Assembly (NCBI GenBank): GCA_002007465.1
Contig: LNAC01000101.1
Span: forward strand, 4,240,361 to 4,304,360
Length of the DNA: 64,000 bases
Source: Ailurus styani
Taxonomy: Eukaryota > Chordata > Mammalia > Carnivora > Ailuridae
Reading direction: 5' to 3'
In this document: piece after piece, positions 22,658 through 33,774 of the stretch
Numbering within the stretch: position 1 is the first letter of the stretch
How the letters are laid out: each line of letters starts with the position of its first letter
The notes under the pieces: generated by a model
What the model was told of the DNA's origin: nothing
What the model saw: only the letters and a program-made list of their open reading frames with translations
The model's database searches: none
Program-made: the position numbers and the translations under genes

Positions 22658-22770
22658 GAAAATACTTTGGAAGTGGATAGAGGTTGCTGTCCTACAGTAC
22701 TGGGAAGGTACTAAATGCCACTGAATCCTACACTTTCAAGTGGTTAATTTCATTGTGTGTAAATTTCACA

Positions 22771-24134
22771 GCGAAGAGTTCCAATAAGGAATCTGTATTC
22801 AGCACTTTCAAAGAATGCCTGCAAGCCAACAGGAAAAAAACTGGAAACCCAACAGAAAAATGGGCAAGGTACCTGAATGGGCACTTCATAGACAGGAAGC
22901 CAAACTGACCGGTGAAGCGTATGAGAAGGTGCTGGGGCTCATTAGTAACCAGAGACTGGCCCACTAAGACGACAGTGGGGCCCTCCTTTCTCCCGCCAAA
23001 CTGCAGCGACCAGGAGTGGACGACAGCCGTTCTCAGTGGGTGTGGGGAAAATGGGAGTCACCTTCCACGCCAGGCCCTGACTCTCCTCCCTCCAGGCACT
23101 CCGCTTCTCCTCGCCCCTGAACAAAGAGAGAGAGAGAGAAGCAACAATGAACAAATGTAAAAGTTATCACTTCAGGTTTGCTTTTCTGTATTTTAGTTAT
23201 TTCTCCTTAAAGTAAAAAAAAAAAATAAAAAGATCCAGTGAAAGTTGCTGGCTGAGGACGGGTATTTAGAGGAGGATTGTGACAGCTGCCTAGGAGTGTG
23301 TGTGTGAAGGTGTGTGGCAGTGTGTGTGCCTGCAAATGACAGTATCAGCACATCGAGCATGGTCTCTGGGCTGGGCACGGTGAGGAGACGCGGGCGAATC
23401 AGACTTCGTGGAATGAGAGAGAGAGAGACGTGAAGTGTTACCTTCGAGGGGATCTCACGTGGCTGTGGTTGTGGACCCTCCAGAGGAGAGCAGAGGTGGA
23501 GGGAATCTCTTGGCTGCTTCCTGCAGCTTAGCAGGAGGGCTAAGGACCCACAGTCGGGGGTCCTGTTGCCAGGACCCACAGCCCTTCTGCACTTTTGCCC
23601 TTCCCCCTGAGAAGCAGGAACACGTGACGCTGTCTTCTTGTCCTCCTGTCTTTCTGTCTCAGACAGTGAGGAGGGCTGCTCCTTCTGCATCCGCCAACCC
23701 GCAGACCTTCAATTCCTCATCTGGGCCAGAGGAAGCCCCGGGGGTCAGTGGGGTGAGGAGCAGGTGGAGCAGAAGGACACTGCCTCTGGCCGAGCTCATT
23801 CCCACCACCCACGGATGCCAGCCTGTTAGGACTTTGCTGCGTGATGGCAAAGGGCTGTTTATCATTCTCTCCACTGCTCTGCATTTTAAAGATCTTTCTT
23901 AAAAAAAAGGAACAACAGAACAGTCACTAAGACTTCCTGGCTTAGGATGAGTATATGGAGGATTTTGAAACCTGGCTAGGATTCTGGGTGTGAATGTGTG
24001 AGCGTGCGAGGGGTATATGTTAGCATCTCCCCTTTTCTCCCCAAGAATGGGTACAGGGATCATGCCAAGGGTTATCAAAGCCCAGACCCCAAGATTGGCC
24101 AGGGACCCTCCACACACCCCTCTGTCCCTTCCAG
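22771..24134. other. Unannotated intergenic stretch
   Basis: No gene supported. Two similar segments, 23235-23310 and 23930-24005 (about gtatttagaggaggattgtgac...taggagtgtgtgtg and gtatatggaggattttgaaacc...taggattctgggtgtgaatg), look like diverged copies of one sequence about 700 bases apart. Confidence 0.45.
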
Positions 24135-24270
24135 CAGCCCCAACGGGTCCCCATTTTGCAGAAGAAAAAACTGAGGCTCAGGGAAGTCAAGTGACTTGCC
24201 CTAAGGTCACACGGCCAGCCAGGGCCAGAGCTGGGATTTGAGCCCAGGTCTGGGGCTCTCCTGACCTGCG
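24135..24270 (-). repeat. MIR, antisense
   Basis: ccccattttgcagaagaaaaaac, tgaggctcagggaagtcaag, tgacttgccctaaggtcacac and gctgggatttgagcccagg: textbook reverse MIR. Confidence 0.88.
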
Positions 24271-25504
24271 CCACAAACCAGAGGGTAGGTCCTGTTGGCA
24301 TGGCTTTCCCTAGAGACCCCCAATACACAGGGCATAGCCCACATGGCCCATCCTGGCAGCCCAGCCCTGGGAGGTTCTGTCTGTTGTTCCCAAGACTGAA
24401 CAAAGCAGGGGTCCTCCCTGACCCGAGAGGAATCAGGTCCTGTGTGCATGACTTGGGGAGCCTCCCACTGCCCCAGAGAACGTGGTGACATAGCACAGCT
24501 CATCAGGGGCAGGCCTGTGTGAACCAGCTGGGTCTACCTCAGAGTTGACATTTCCCTGGCCAAGCTTTTCTTCTTGGAAAGAAAACATAGGATCTAGGGC
24601 AACTCTAGCCGCTGTGTTTAAATGCCAGAGTTCATTTGACCTTCAGAAGCAGAGAAAACTGTCATGTTTCTCACAAACATTCCCATCTCTTCTCAAGGGA
24701 GCCCCGTTATTTACGAACACAGCAATTCCACAATGATCATGACTGCCAGGCAGCACTGTGAAGGATGTGCACTACCTAACTCTAGGGAGAATGCCAGTCT
24801 GTGTAAAAGTACCCTTTAGGTGTTGCACAGTGCCCAACCTGTGCAACAGTGCAGTGGCCCTGAGCCTCCAAAAACATATCCGCTAGGTAGACAGGTGAGT
24901 GGGTCCCTTGAAGCTTTAAGAGGGTGGGTGTGCGTACTTTCTTGTTGATATATATCTCCTTGAGCAGGAGAAACTGACCAGTTCCACACAAGGGACCTGG
25001 AGGTGGATGGCTCACCCTCATTGATGAATATTGTGCATGTCCTCAGCACAGTATCTCACTTAGCTCCCCCTCCTCCCACCCCACTCTGATGTTCATGTTC
25101 CAGACTTGGCTTGTGTTAAAAGTTTCTGCAGCAGCCCTTCTCCTGTACCTGACTCTAAAATTCTTGAAGGCACTTTTGAGTTACTTGGCCCCTGTGTCTT
25201 CCATCTCCCCTCCCGGTCTCCACCATCCCACTCTGCCAACACCACGGTCCCAACTGCCTAGGCCCTGAACCCTGAGTCCTCCCTGAGTCCTCAGTGCCCT
25301 TCCCTGCCATGGTCCAGGTGCAGGAGGTCCCGGTGGCCGTGCCTCCAAGATGCACTTGGGTCCCCTCCTTTCTCACCAGCCTACCTCCTACCTGTCTGGG
25401 CCACCAGCATCCTTCATCTGATGGGGCCTCCAGCCTCCTTCTGGACTCCCTGCCTCAACCATGCCCTACTGCAGACCCTCCTTCTCCCCGGGGCAGCCAG
25501 AGGG
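24271..25504. other. Unannotated intergenic stretch
   Basis: Nothing convincing. 25050-25480 is pyrimidine-rich and may contain degraded L2. Confidence 0.45.
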
Positions 25505-25846
25505 GCCTCTAAGAAATTAAATCGAGAGACACCAGACGCCAAAGGCCACCTACTGTGTGATTCCACTTATATGAAATGTCCAGCAGAGGCAAATCCGCAG
25601 AGACAGAGCGGGTTGGTGGTAGCTGGTTGACAGCAACTGGGGTGGATGGGGAGGGAGGATGGGGAGGGACCACTCAGTGGGTTCAGGGTTTCTTTTTGGG
25701 CAGTGCCCGCGTCGTGGAAGCAAAGGCAGCAATTGTACAACACCCACCGAAAGTACCAAATGCCACTGCCTCTGTATATCGAGAAGGTGGCCATGGGGAA
25801 TTTTATGGTAGCTGGATTCTATCACAATAAAAATAAAATTAAATCA
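25505..25846 (+). repeat. L1 LINE 3' end, sense
   Basis: tgtgattccacttatatgaaatg, gtccagcagaggcaaatcc, ttgtacaacacccacc, agtaccaaatgccactg and ttctatcacaataaaaat, which is the terminal part of an old L1 3' UTR. Confidence 0.72.
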
Positions 25847-26170
25847 GCCTGCTGATGAAAACCCTCCCTGGCTCCCCAGATGCCCTCAGGATAACCCAGA
25901 ATTCCGGAGCAGGGCCCACAGGCTCCAGCGCCCCTGCCCCCAGCGGCTCCTGCTTTGCATATTCCCTGGGCTCCTCCTCCAGGCCTGGGCATGGCAGGTC
26001 CCTCCCCTCTGCTCAGACCTTCTGGGGCTGCGTCTTCCCCACTCCTGACCCTGCACCCACCCCCCAGCCCCCACCGTCTCCTCTCAGACTGGACTTCCTG
26101 GTCCACAGTCTACACTTCCCTTCGCCCCACTTCCAGTTCCCGGGCCCTGTTTTCTTCTGAGCTCTCAGTT
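25847..26170 (+). repeat. L2 LINE 3' region, sense
   Basis: gaaaaccctccctggctcccc, gatgccctcaggataaccc, agcagggcccacaggctcc and tttgcatattccctgggctcc follow the L2 3' consensus order. Confidence 0.6.
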
Positions 26171-26855
26171 CACTTGAAAGGATCGTGGTATTTATAGCTT
26201 GACTTGATGATTCTCTCCCTCCTGCTAAAAGATTCATCCACGAGGGGCAGGGGCTTTTCTTTGCATCTCTGCTGCTGACTCCTGAGTGCTGGGGACCGAG
26301 TCTTGGCCTTCGTGGGCCGGCCGATGGGAACATGCCAGCTGCGTGGGCTGCTCCCGCCCTTGGGGCTTCTGGCTGCTGCCTGCCAGGGGCCAGAGGGCCG
26401 GCTGGTCAGCCCTTGTCCCCCTCCGGGGCTTGCCAGAGCGGAGCCCGGCTTCCTCTCTGGCCTGCAGAATCCTTTCTTCTTCAAAAGATTCATCCCTTAG
26501 GCATGAGCAGTGTTGGTTTCCGCCTGGCTACTTTGTGTTTCTGAAAATCTTCTGGGCTTCCACGCCTCACCCTGCTTATACCTGTGCCCTTGAACTTGCG
26601 ACTTCCTCTGGGTTTGGGGCAGGGCCTTCCAGAGCCCTGGAAGGCCACACTTGGCACAGGCGGTGGGCTAGATAGTGGGGAATGGAATGACAGCCGACTG
26701 CCAAGGTCATGGGGTGGGAGGGGCAGGCCTGGGACTCTTCTGAGATGTCCCTGCCTGCATACCCGGGATGGTTCCTAAGTTGAAGGTCAGGAACGTCTGT
26801 ACCATGTCAGCGGCTGTGGCCGCCGCCTCTATATGACCACAAGACTGAACCCAAA
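26171..26855. other. Unannotated intergenic stretch
   Basis: Unique-looking, moderately GC-rich, with no gene or named repeat. Confidence 0.45.
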
Positions 26856-27057
26856 AGGGCACCTGGGTGGCTCAGTGGGTTAAAGCCTCTGCCTTCGGCT
26901 CAGGTCATGATCTCAGGGTCCTGGGATCGAGGCCCGCATCAGGCTCTCTGCTCAGCAGGGAGCCTGCTTCCTCCTCTCTCTCTGCCTGCTTCTCTGCCTA
27001 CTTGTAATCTCTCTCTCTGTGTCAAATAAATAAATAAAATCTTTAAAAAAAAAAAAA
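26856..27057 (+). mobile_element. CAN-SINE (SINEC), young and intact
   Basis: Full forward element with an exact 17-base duplication aagactgaacccaaaag at 26839-26855 and 27058-27074. It has a clean A tail and the gttaaagcctctgcctt sub-type. One of the youngest insertions in the window. Confidence 0.97.
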
Positions 27058-27074
27058 AAGACTGAACCCAAAAG

Positions 27075-27554
27075 TCACCTTCTCAGTGCGGGGACCTCTT
27101 TACTTAGTGTTGCACCCCCACATCCCCTGGTGCCTCATTTTTTTTTTCCAGAGCCCTCCTTACCATCTGATGCCCTGATGTTTTAGCCATTCATCTCTTT
27201 GGGGCATGCGAGTCCCACGAAAGCAGGGACTCAGTGCCCCCACAGCCTGGAGCCTGGGCAGCACCAGCTCAGTCCATCCGTGAAGGGGGTGGAGGATTTC
27301 CTACTCCATCACTGCCTTGTCTGAATTGTTGGGGTGATTTTCAGACACGGTCAGAGAACAGCCAGCCCCCCACCCACTGGCTCCTCCAGGACGCGGTCCT
27401 GGCTGGGCCTCGACTGCCTTGCCCCCAAATAATTACAAATGAAATAACACGGTGTCTGGGATTTGGTCTCCTGGGGGACCTGACGTGTGTAGAACGTGCC
27501 GTCGTGTTCATTATGCCAGTGGCTCCTGCCCTTTGGCGTCAGGCTGACTGGCTG
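27075..27554. other. Unannotated intergenic stretch
   Basis: Contains gtgccccc and tttccagagccctccttacc, possibly L2 debris. No gene. Confidence 0.4.
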
Positions 27555-27720
27555 GTGGTTTAGAGTGTGGGTGCCGGTGTTGGAGAGACCTGGCTTCAAC
27601 CCTTGGCTCCACCTTTTACTGGTTGCGTGACCATGGGCAAATGCATAATTGTTCAGGAATTTCCGTCCCCTCGCCTGTCAAGTGGGCATCACGGTGGTTG
27701 CACACATGCGTCCGGGATTT
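27555..27720 (+). repeat. MIR
   Basis: gagagacctggcttcaaccc, ttactggttgcgtgaccatgggcaa (in two parts) and ctcgcctgtcaagtgggcatc: MIR core, sense. Confidence 0.8.
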
Positions 27721-27774
27721 GCTTTGTGCCGGCCCTTCTGAATACCCCGCACATGCTCATATACAGAGCTTTCC

Positions 27775-28000
27775 CAGCGAGCCCGTGAGGCAGGAACTAC
27801 TATCACTCCTATTATGTAGATGCGGGAACTGAGGCACGAGGCGTTTAAGTACAGCTTGGGAATGACCCAGCTGGGAAAGAGAGCTGATCTGACCGGAACT
27901 CACATTCTGGATGGTACTGCAGGCAACTCTGTGAGCCTCGGTTTCACTACGTGTAGAATAAAATGGGGGTGATAACAGCACTTCCTTGGGCTGACCTGAA
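27775..28000. repeat. MIR remnants in both orientations
   Basis: 27780-27880 (tatgtagatgcgggaactgagg, tgacccagctgggaaag) is reverse; 27915-28000 (ctctgtgagcctcggtttcac, aataaaatgggggtgataac) is forward. Confidence 0.6.
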
Positions 28001-29845
28001 GACCCAACAAGAGACCGACGTCGTGATGTGCTCCTTTTAGGACCTGATGCGTAGTGGGTGGTGGGCAGATGTTGGCTGCTACCCTGTTCCCAGTCCCCTG
28101 GACGCCTCCCCTTGATTCCCACATTTGGCTAAACACCGTCTGCCTGGCTGTTTATAGTTCCATTCCCTCCACTGGCTATTTTTATTTCTATTTCTTTGGA
28201 ATTCTAGATTCAATACGTGAGCCTCAGTGGTTCTTTCGGCTTGCATGGAAAGACCAGGGGCCTTGGGGAGATGAGACAGCTTCCCAAATGGGAGTCACTG
28301 GGAATTCTGTGTTTATTCTGCAGGAAAGCACTGAGCCAGCTGCCTTTTCTGGGAGAGTGACCCTAGGGACAGAGTCGAGCTTTGCCAGAGTGACCGAGAT
28401 GGTTTCTGGTGGGAGAGGCTGTCTTTGTGGGGTGTAGCCATTCTGCTGAAGGCTTCCTGGGAAGAAGCACCAGGACGGAGCCACAGGCAGATATGGGCAA
28501 GTAGGCAAAGGAACCTTGAACCCTTCTCCCATATTATCTTCACAGAGCCTCAAGCCTGGAGAAGGCCAGGCATGGTGGCCCTCTCTTGGTCCTAAGAGAA
28601 GGGGACTTTCTGACATTGGCCCTAAGAGAAGGGGACTTTCTGACAAAAACGGAAGCAGACATGGTCAGCCAGTTTCCTAAGACCTATTCTCTTTGTTCTA
28701 AGAAAACTTCGATTGGTTTTTTAAATCAATGGTCTAAGCCAGTCATGACCATTTTGTTATCAAATTTCCCAGTGTCTCATACTGACCCAGATCTGGCCAG
28801 TCAATCCTAAAGTGGAAAGTCAGCTGGGGGCATTTCTGGGAAAACCTTTGCTCTCCTGATGAAAAGAGACTGGAGTAGCTCGTGTGGCCCTTGAACTTTC
28901 TCTCACCTTGGGCTTGTCTTGTACCCAAGTGTGAGGACTAGAGCGATGGCAGTCATCTTATGACTCAGAGGCCAAGACCTCAGGATGGAAATGAATTCTA
29001 TTAGGGAAGGTGGAGTCACGGTCCCTGATGCTGGCCACTACCTGTCTCCAGTTGCATGAAGAAAAGAACCCCTATCCATCTGTTTAAGCCTCCCTTGGTT
29101 GGATTTTTGTTTTTTTGCAAGTGAATGTGTTCCATCCCTTTCCAAAGTCAGATTAAACCCCACTTGAAGGCCCACCTGCCAAGCTTGGCAAAAATGACAA
29201 AAAAGCATAATGCGGGGGGGGGGCAGAAGGAATTGTTCCAGGTCACCAGGGGTCTTAAGGCTCAGTCAGCCCTAAATTTTTTTTCTTTTTTTTTATCCCT
29301 AAAATTATTGAAGGGGATCTTGTCTTCCACCTTTCATATTTCTGCTGACCCGGTCTGATTTTAGTTTAATAAAATGAGGTGTTATAACAAGTAAACCCTG
29401 AAGTCTCAGGGTGGCACAATGAAGATTTATGGATTGTTCATCTTAGTTGGACGTGGGCTGGCGGGAGGCGGCGAGCGCACTGCGTCTGCTTCTCACAGTC
29501 ATTCAAGCCCTTAGACCCCTTCCATCTTGTGGCTCTGCCTTCCTCTAGGTCTTCCTGCAGGTCTTCCTGGTACTCTCATTCAGCAGGGAGATGGGGAAAG
29601 AAAGATGAGGATGGCGCATGGGAGGGTCTTTGCATCAGGCCCGGGAACAATGACGTCACTTCCTCTCACATCCCGTTGGCTGGAACTCGGTCATGTGGTC
29701 ATACCTAACAGCAAGGGGGGCTGGGAAATGGAGTCTCGCTGTGTGTCAGGAAATCCCGTGGACACCTGCTGACCTTCAGAGGTGGTGGGCAACAGGATCC
29801 TTTCCTTGTCTCTCCAACGCCCTTTCTACAGCTGTTTCTCCCCGT
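28001..29845. other. Unannotated intergenic stretch
   Basis: Mostly unique-looking. It contains a 30-base tandem duplication (28591) and a G run at about 29212-29222. No gene or exon supported. Confidence 0.45.
28591..28645 (+). repeat. 30-base tandem duplication
   Basis: cctaagagaaggggactttc followed by tgacattggc occurs at 28591-28620, and its first 25 bases repeat exactly from 28621. The unit is 30 bases. Confidence 0.95.
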
Positions 29846-30340
29846 CTTTTGTGCTACTGTGTCCCCGTGCCTTCCATGTAGTAGGTGCTCAGGCAATTGC
29901 ACAAATGCAGCTATCAAGCAATGATAGGAGCTGACATGAAGGAGCTGATTCGGGAAGGGTGCCCTATACCAGCCCGAGAGGACCGGATCCTGGTCTGTGC
30001 AGGAAGGAGCCCTTGCAGGGTTCTGAGCAGGGGAGTCACCTACTGTTGGGGTGGAGGCTGCTCTGGAAAGGGTGGAGGCAGGGAGGCCAGCTGTGGTGAC
30101 TGTCCAGGTGGGAGCTGTTGAGGCCTGGGCAGAGCTCTTTCAGAGGAACAATTGTGGTTGTTGATGACTGATTCGTTGTGGCAGGGAGGGAGAGCGGAGG
30201 GAGGAATCTGGGTGGTGCTGGGAGGGCGGGCCTCGGGTCATGGACTAGGAGTGGAGGGGTCTGGGGGCCGGGTGTCTGGAAGACCATCCCCCACCCTACC
30301 CCGTGCAGTGGAGAGGAGTTCAGAAGGTGGAAGGAGTCTG
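29846..30340. repeat. L2 LINE remnants
   Basis: 29850-29900 (gtccccgtgccttccatgtagtagg, tgctcaggcaattg) is the sense L2 end. 29995-30140 (gggttctgagcaggggagtcacc, ggtggaggcagggaggccagc) is antisense L2 upstream sequence. Confidence 0.5.
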
Positions 30341-30779
30341 GAGCCTGACAGAGAAGTTTAACTGAGCAATAGAAAATTACGAGTCATTCATGTGTAGTGG
30401 CTGGAAGAAAAATCACGTAATTTGATTTTTCAGAAGCTGGCTGCAGCTAATGTAGCTATTTATGCATACATACAGGGAAGCAGCAGCACTGGTGTTTAGA
30501 GAAAGAGCAGCTTTTGTCTGGAGAAACACTCTAAAGGGCTCTTGATTGGGTGAAAGGTCTTGGGCTTGTCTGAAATCAAGCTTGCAGGGGAAGGAGTGTC
30601 CATTTCCCCCAGAGATGGGGAATGCGGGTTTGTGAAGACTGAAAGGCTGGAGCAGGACCCTAGGACAGGGACAGGGGTTTCCTCAGGGGACAAGCCTGAT
30701 GCCCTTGAGAAGCAGAGATGGCCAATATTCTGTTTTAAATGAGCGTGAAAGACCCTTTCTCTTAGAACTCAACAATAGA
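30341..30779. other. Unannotated, partly AT-rich intergenic stretch
   Basis: 30360-30480 is AT-rich non-repeat-like DNA (cacgtaatttgatttttcag, gcagctaatgtagctattt, tatgcatacatac) in an otherwise repeat-littered region. It is a candidate conserved non-coding element by appearance only. Confidence 0.35.
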
Positions 30780-31176
30780 AAGGCAAATAACCGAAATAAA
30801 AATGAGCAAAGGATCTGAACAGACCTTTCTCCAAAGGAGATAGACAGATGGCCAACAGCACAGGAAAAGATGCTCAACATCATTCATGATCAGGGAAGTG
30901 TAAATCAAAACCACAATAATACACTGCTTCCCAACCTATGAGGATGGCTAGTGTCAAAAAGATAGGAAAGAACATGTGTTGTTGAAGCTGTGGAGAAGTT
31001 GGAGTGCTTGTGAGCCGCTGGTGGGAGTATAAAATGGCAGCCACTGTGCAAAACAGTCTGGAAGTTTCTCAGAAGGCTAAGTATAGAGTTACCCTATGAC
31101 TCAACAATTTCACTGCTAGAGAACACCCAAGAGAAATGAAAAGTGAATCCATTAAAGACAACAACAACAACAAACT

Positions 31177-31292
31177 GGTGGGTGCCTGGCTGGCTCAGTC
31201 GGTAGAACATGTGACTCTTGATCTCAAGGCAGTGAGTTCAAGCCCCACGCTGGGTGTGGAGCCTACTTAAAAAAGAAAAAAAAGAGAAAAAA
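31177..31292 (+). mobile_element. Short CAN-SINE, tRNA-like head plus A tail
   Basis: ggtgcctggctggctcagtc holds the A box and gagttcaagccccacgctgg the B box. It passes directly to gtggagcctacttaaaaa, lacking the pyrimidine middle. Inserted in L1. Confidence 0.85.
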
Positions 31293-31730
31293 CCCAACCT
31301 GTACATGAAATGTCCACAGCAGCATTATTCCCAACAGCCAAAATATGGAAACAACCCAAGTATCCATTAGCAGACGAATGGATGGACAAAATGGGCTATG
31401 ACCTTAGGAAGGGATATTACTCAGTTATAGAAAGGCACAAGGTGTTGATACATGCTACAACGTGGATGGACCTTGAAAAACATGCTAAGTGAAAGAAGCT
31501 GGACACAAAGGTCACACTAACTGCATGAGTCTTCTAGAAGGCATAAATCCACAGAGGCAGAAAGTAGGTTAGTAGTTGCCAGGGGCTGGGAGGGGGTGGC
31601 AGGGTGCAGAGCGACAGCTGATGGATACAGGGTTTCTCTGTGGGGTGATGGAGATGTCCTGGAATTAGATCATAATGACGGTCACACAACATCATGAACG
31701 TGACTAAAAACCACTGAACTGTACATTTTA

Positions 31731-31941
31731 TTTTATTTTATTTTTTTAAAGATTTTATTTATTCATTTGACACAGAGAGAGAGATTACAAGTAGGCAGAG
31801 AGGCAGGCAGAGAGAGAGGAGAGAGAAGGAAGCAGGCTCCCTGCTGAGCAGAGAGCCCGATGCGGGCCTCGATCCCAGGACGCTGGGATCATGACCTGAG
31901 CCGAAGGCAGCGGCTTTAACCCACTGAGCCACCCAGGCGCC
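31731..31941 (-). mobile_element. CAN-SINE inside L1
   Basis: Reverse SINE with an exact 17-base duplication ctgaactgtacatttta at 31714-31730 and 31942-31958. Confidence 0.96.
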
Positions 31942-31994
31942 CTGAACTGTACATTTTAAAATGGTTAAAATAGTTCTTTGGGGAAGACGCGGTG

Positions 31995-32470
31995 GGCAGC
32001 TGAGGGAAGGTGGGGTCACCTGCAGTTCCTTCTCCGAGGAACCAGTCGGTCAGCAAGCCACACCACTGCACTTCTTAAGACACCTGAAAGACATCCGTGG
32101 ACCCGAGGTGGAGGTTCACTGAATTCGAATGACTCTAAGCAGCTGCAATGGAAAAATCTTTGGAGAAGGTATACACTGACTCCATCAAAGGCTCCAAGGT
32201 AAAGAATCCCTGTATGAAAGGACTAGTGTGGATGCCTACCAAGACTGTGAGAATCACTGCAAGAAAAACTCCCAGTGCTGAAGGTTCTAAGATTTGGGAT
32301 CTTTGCCAGATGAGGATCCACAAACGACTCATGGATTAACACCATCTTGCAATGCTCAGCAGATGACCCCCTTCTGTAGTGAGCCAGTGGTCAAGGTTGA
32401 AGTCACCATCACAGATGCTTCAAGCAACCTTTCTCATACATTGATTACCTATTGTTAAAAAATAAAAGAA
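31995..32470 (+). pseudogene. RPS20: RPS20 processed pseudogene
   Basis: This is an intronless copy of the mRNA for 40S ribosomal protein S20. The CDS-equivalent runs from about 32066, where ATG has become CTG, to about 32420, where the stop has become TCA. The clearest stretch is [27 protein letters not shown] and MRIHKRLMD, matching S20 SLEKVCADLIRG, MPTKTLRITTRKTP and MRIHKRLID. In-frame damage includes a TGA near the IRI region, small frame changes, and a TAA right after RLMD. A 3' UTR-like stretch follows and ends in an A-rich tail near 32457-32469. It lies directly after an L1 3' end. No promoter is evident and it should not be functional. Confidence 0.88.
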
Positions 32471-32502
32471 GATAAGGCGGTAGACATTTATCTCAATACA
32501 AA

Positions 32503-32603
32503 TTTTTTTTTTAAGTAGGCTCCATGCCCGACCTGGGGATCAAGCTCATGACCCTGAGATCAAGAGTTGGATGCTCTACCGACTGAGCCGGCTAGGCATC
32601 CGT
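32503..32603 (-). mobile_element. Short CAN-SINE, antisense
   Basis: ttaagtaggctccatgccc, ctcatgaccctgagatcaag and ctaccgactgagccggc: reverse tRNA head without the pyrimidine middle, just downstream of the RPS20 pseudogene. Confidence 0.8.
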
Positions 32604-32984
32604 CCCCCCTCCCCGCCCAATTTTTTTAGGTATGTGGGAACTCTCTGTACTCTCTGCTCACTTTACCAAGAAAGCTAAAGTGCTCTAAAGTGTATCGATT
32701 AACAAAACAAAATGCATGAAACATGGGAGTGGCCAGGAGGAGAAAATATCTGTGACCCTGGGTCCCACGGTGCCACCTGCAGGTTGCCAGGCGTTGGGAC
32801 CCCTTCCCGTGCCTTCACCGATGTCTCCACCCCCCTGCACCTCTCTGGCCCCTCCACGGTTCATCTCTTCCTCTTTCTGAATGACTGAGCTCCCCAGCTT
32901 CCCGTAGGTCCTCAGAGGCCGCCCACAGAGAGCCAGTCAAAGGGCTTGTTGCCTTTGATCCCGTGACAAGCTCTTGAGAAACTG
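32604..32984. other. Unannotated intergenic stretch
   Basis: No gene or named repeat. Confidence 0.4.
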
Positions 32985-33075
32985 GGGGCTCAAGGAGTTT
33001 GGGATATTTGCCCAGGATGAATTCGTGGGTAAGTGGCAGAGCCGCAATGGGACCTCCGGTGTGTCTGGCCCCAGG
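32985..33075 (-). repeat. MIR, antisense
   Basis: gtgggtaagtggcagagccg, caatgggacctccggtgtgtc and tggccccagg fit reverse MIR. Confidence 0.6.
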
Positions 33076-33589
33076 GTGTGTGGGAGAGGGGTGTCGCTGT
33101 GGGGTGAGGTCCCAGGCAGCCTCTGTCAGTGAAGCTCTGAGTTTGGGACAACCCACCCATGGCTCTGGAAATGCAGACCCAGACACTAACACATACTTGC
33201 ATGAGGGCCTGGGCTCTGGAGCTAGCCTGTACTTTAAAAGTGTTGGTTATCGAAGTCCTGGGCTGATGGAGGGGGAAAGAGGCTGACTCTGAGTTTTCTA
33301 TGGCCTGTGGTTCACTTTGACCTGGCCAGGCTGCACCAGCAGGCACTTAGCTGTCCATTCCCCGAGCGACCTGCTCCAAGTGCTCACCGGGGGAGTCTGG
33401 GTCAGGGAGGGGACAACTCGGGGACCAGGGCAGAGTGCTCCTTGGGGCCACTCCCCTTTGCCTAGGGCCAACTCTCCTTCTAATTCATTAACCACCTACT
33501 GTCTGAGTCCTTGAGGGCAGGGAGGTTGGACTCCTTACTGGATCCTGAGGGTCACTGCCAATGGTGACACCAGCCACAGCGGTGGATAG
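33076..33589. other. Unannotated intergenic stretch
   Basis: Nothing recognised except a possible short L2 piece near 33490-33540 (ccttgagggcagggaggttgg). Confidence 0.4.
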
Positions 33590-33745
33590 TGTAATAATAA
33601 CAAATGCGGGACTAAATACCACCTATGCCCCAGGCACTGTGCTGAGAGCATTATCACCTTTGATCCTCACAACAAGCCTATAAGATCAGTACCAGTATGG
33701 TACTGTTATACTGATGAGGAAGCAAAGGCCTGTAGATGCTTCTAG
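33590..33745 (-). repeat. MIR, antisense
   Basis: gccccaggcactgtgctgag, catttgatcctcac-like sequence, acaagcctataagatcagtacc and gatgaggaagcaaagg: reverse MIR order. Confidence 0.78.
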
Positions 33746-33774
33746 GACCTGCCCACACTGGTCCTCGAACCTGG

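Larger units (their letters stand above)
20445..22770 (+). repeat. L1 LINE, ORF2 end and 3' region, carrying three SINEs
   Basis: Sense L1. ORF2-like parts include gcaatctacagatttgatgcc, gtgaccccgaatagccaaaa, cttcctgattttaaaactgac, ggatcaaagatctaaac and ggatgtggaaaacctgg, running to 3' UTR sequence near 22770. Frames are broken by stops and indels. SINEs interrupt at 20830, 21646 and 21853, and a 53-base tandem duplication lies at 22553. Confidence 0.85.
30780..31975 (+). repeat. L1 LINE 3' fragment, sense, carrying two SINEs
   Basis: gatggccaacagcacaggaaa, gatgctcaacatcattcatg, gtataaaatggcagccactg, caatttcactgctagag, ccaagagaaatgaaaag, attcccaacagccaaaatatgg and gtacattttaaaatggtt are sense L1 landmarks in order. 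It ends just before the RPS20 pseudogene. Confidence 0.82.

Noticed and set aside
31177..31260. Possible tRNA gene with A and B boxes
   Set aside because: Has a SINE-type A tail and internal location in an L1, and no cloverleaf-closing acceptor stem. It is a tRNA-derived SINE.
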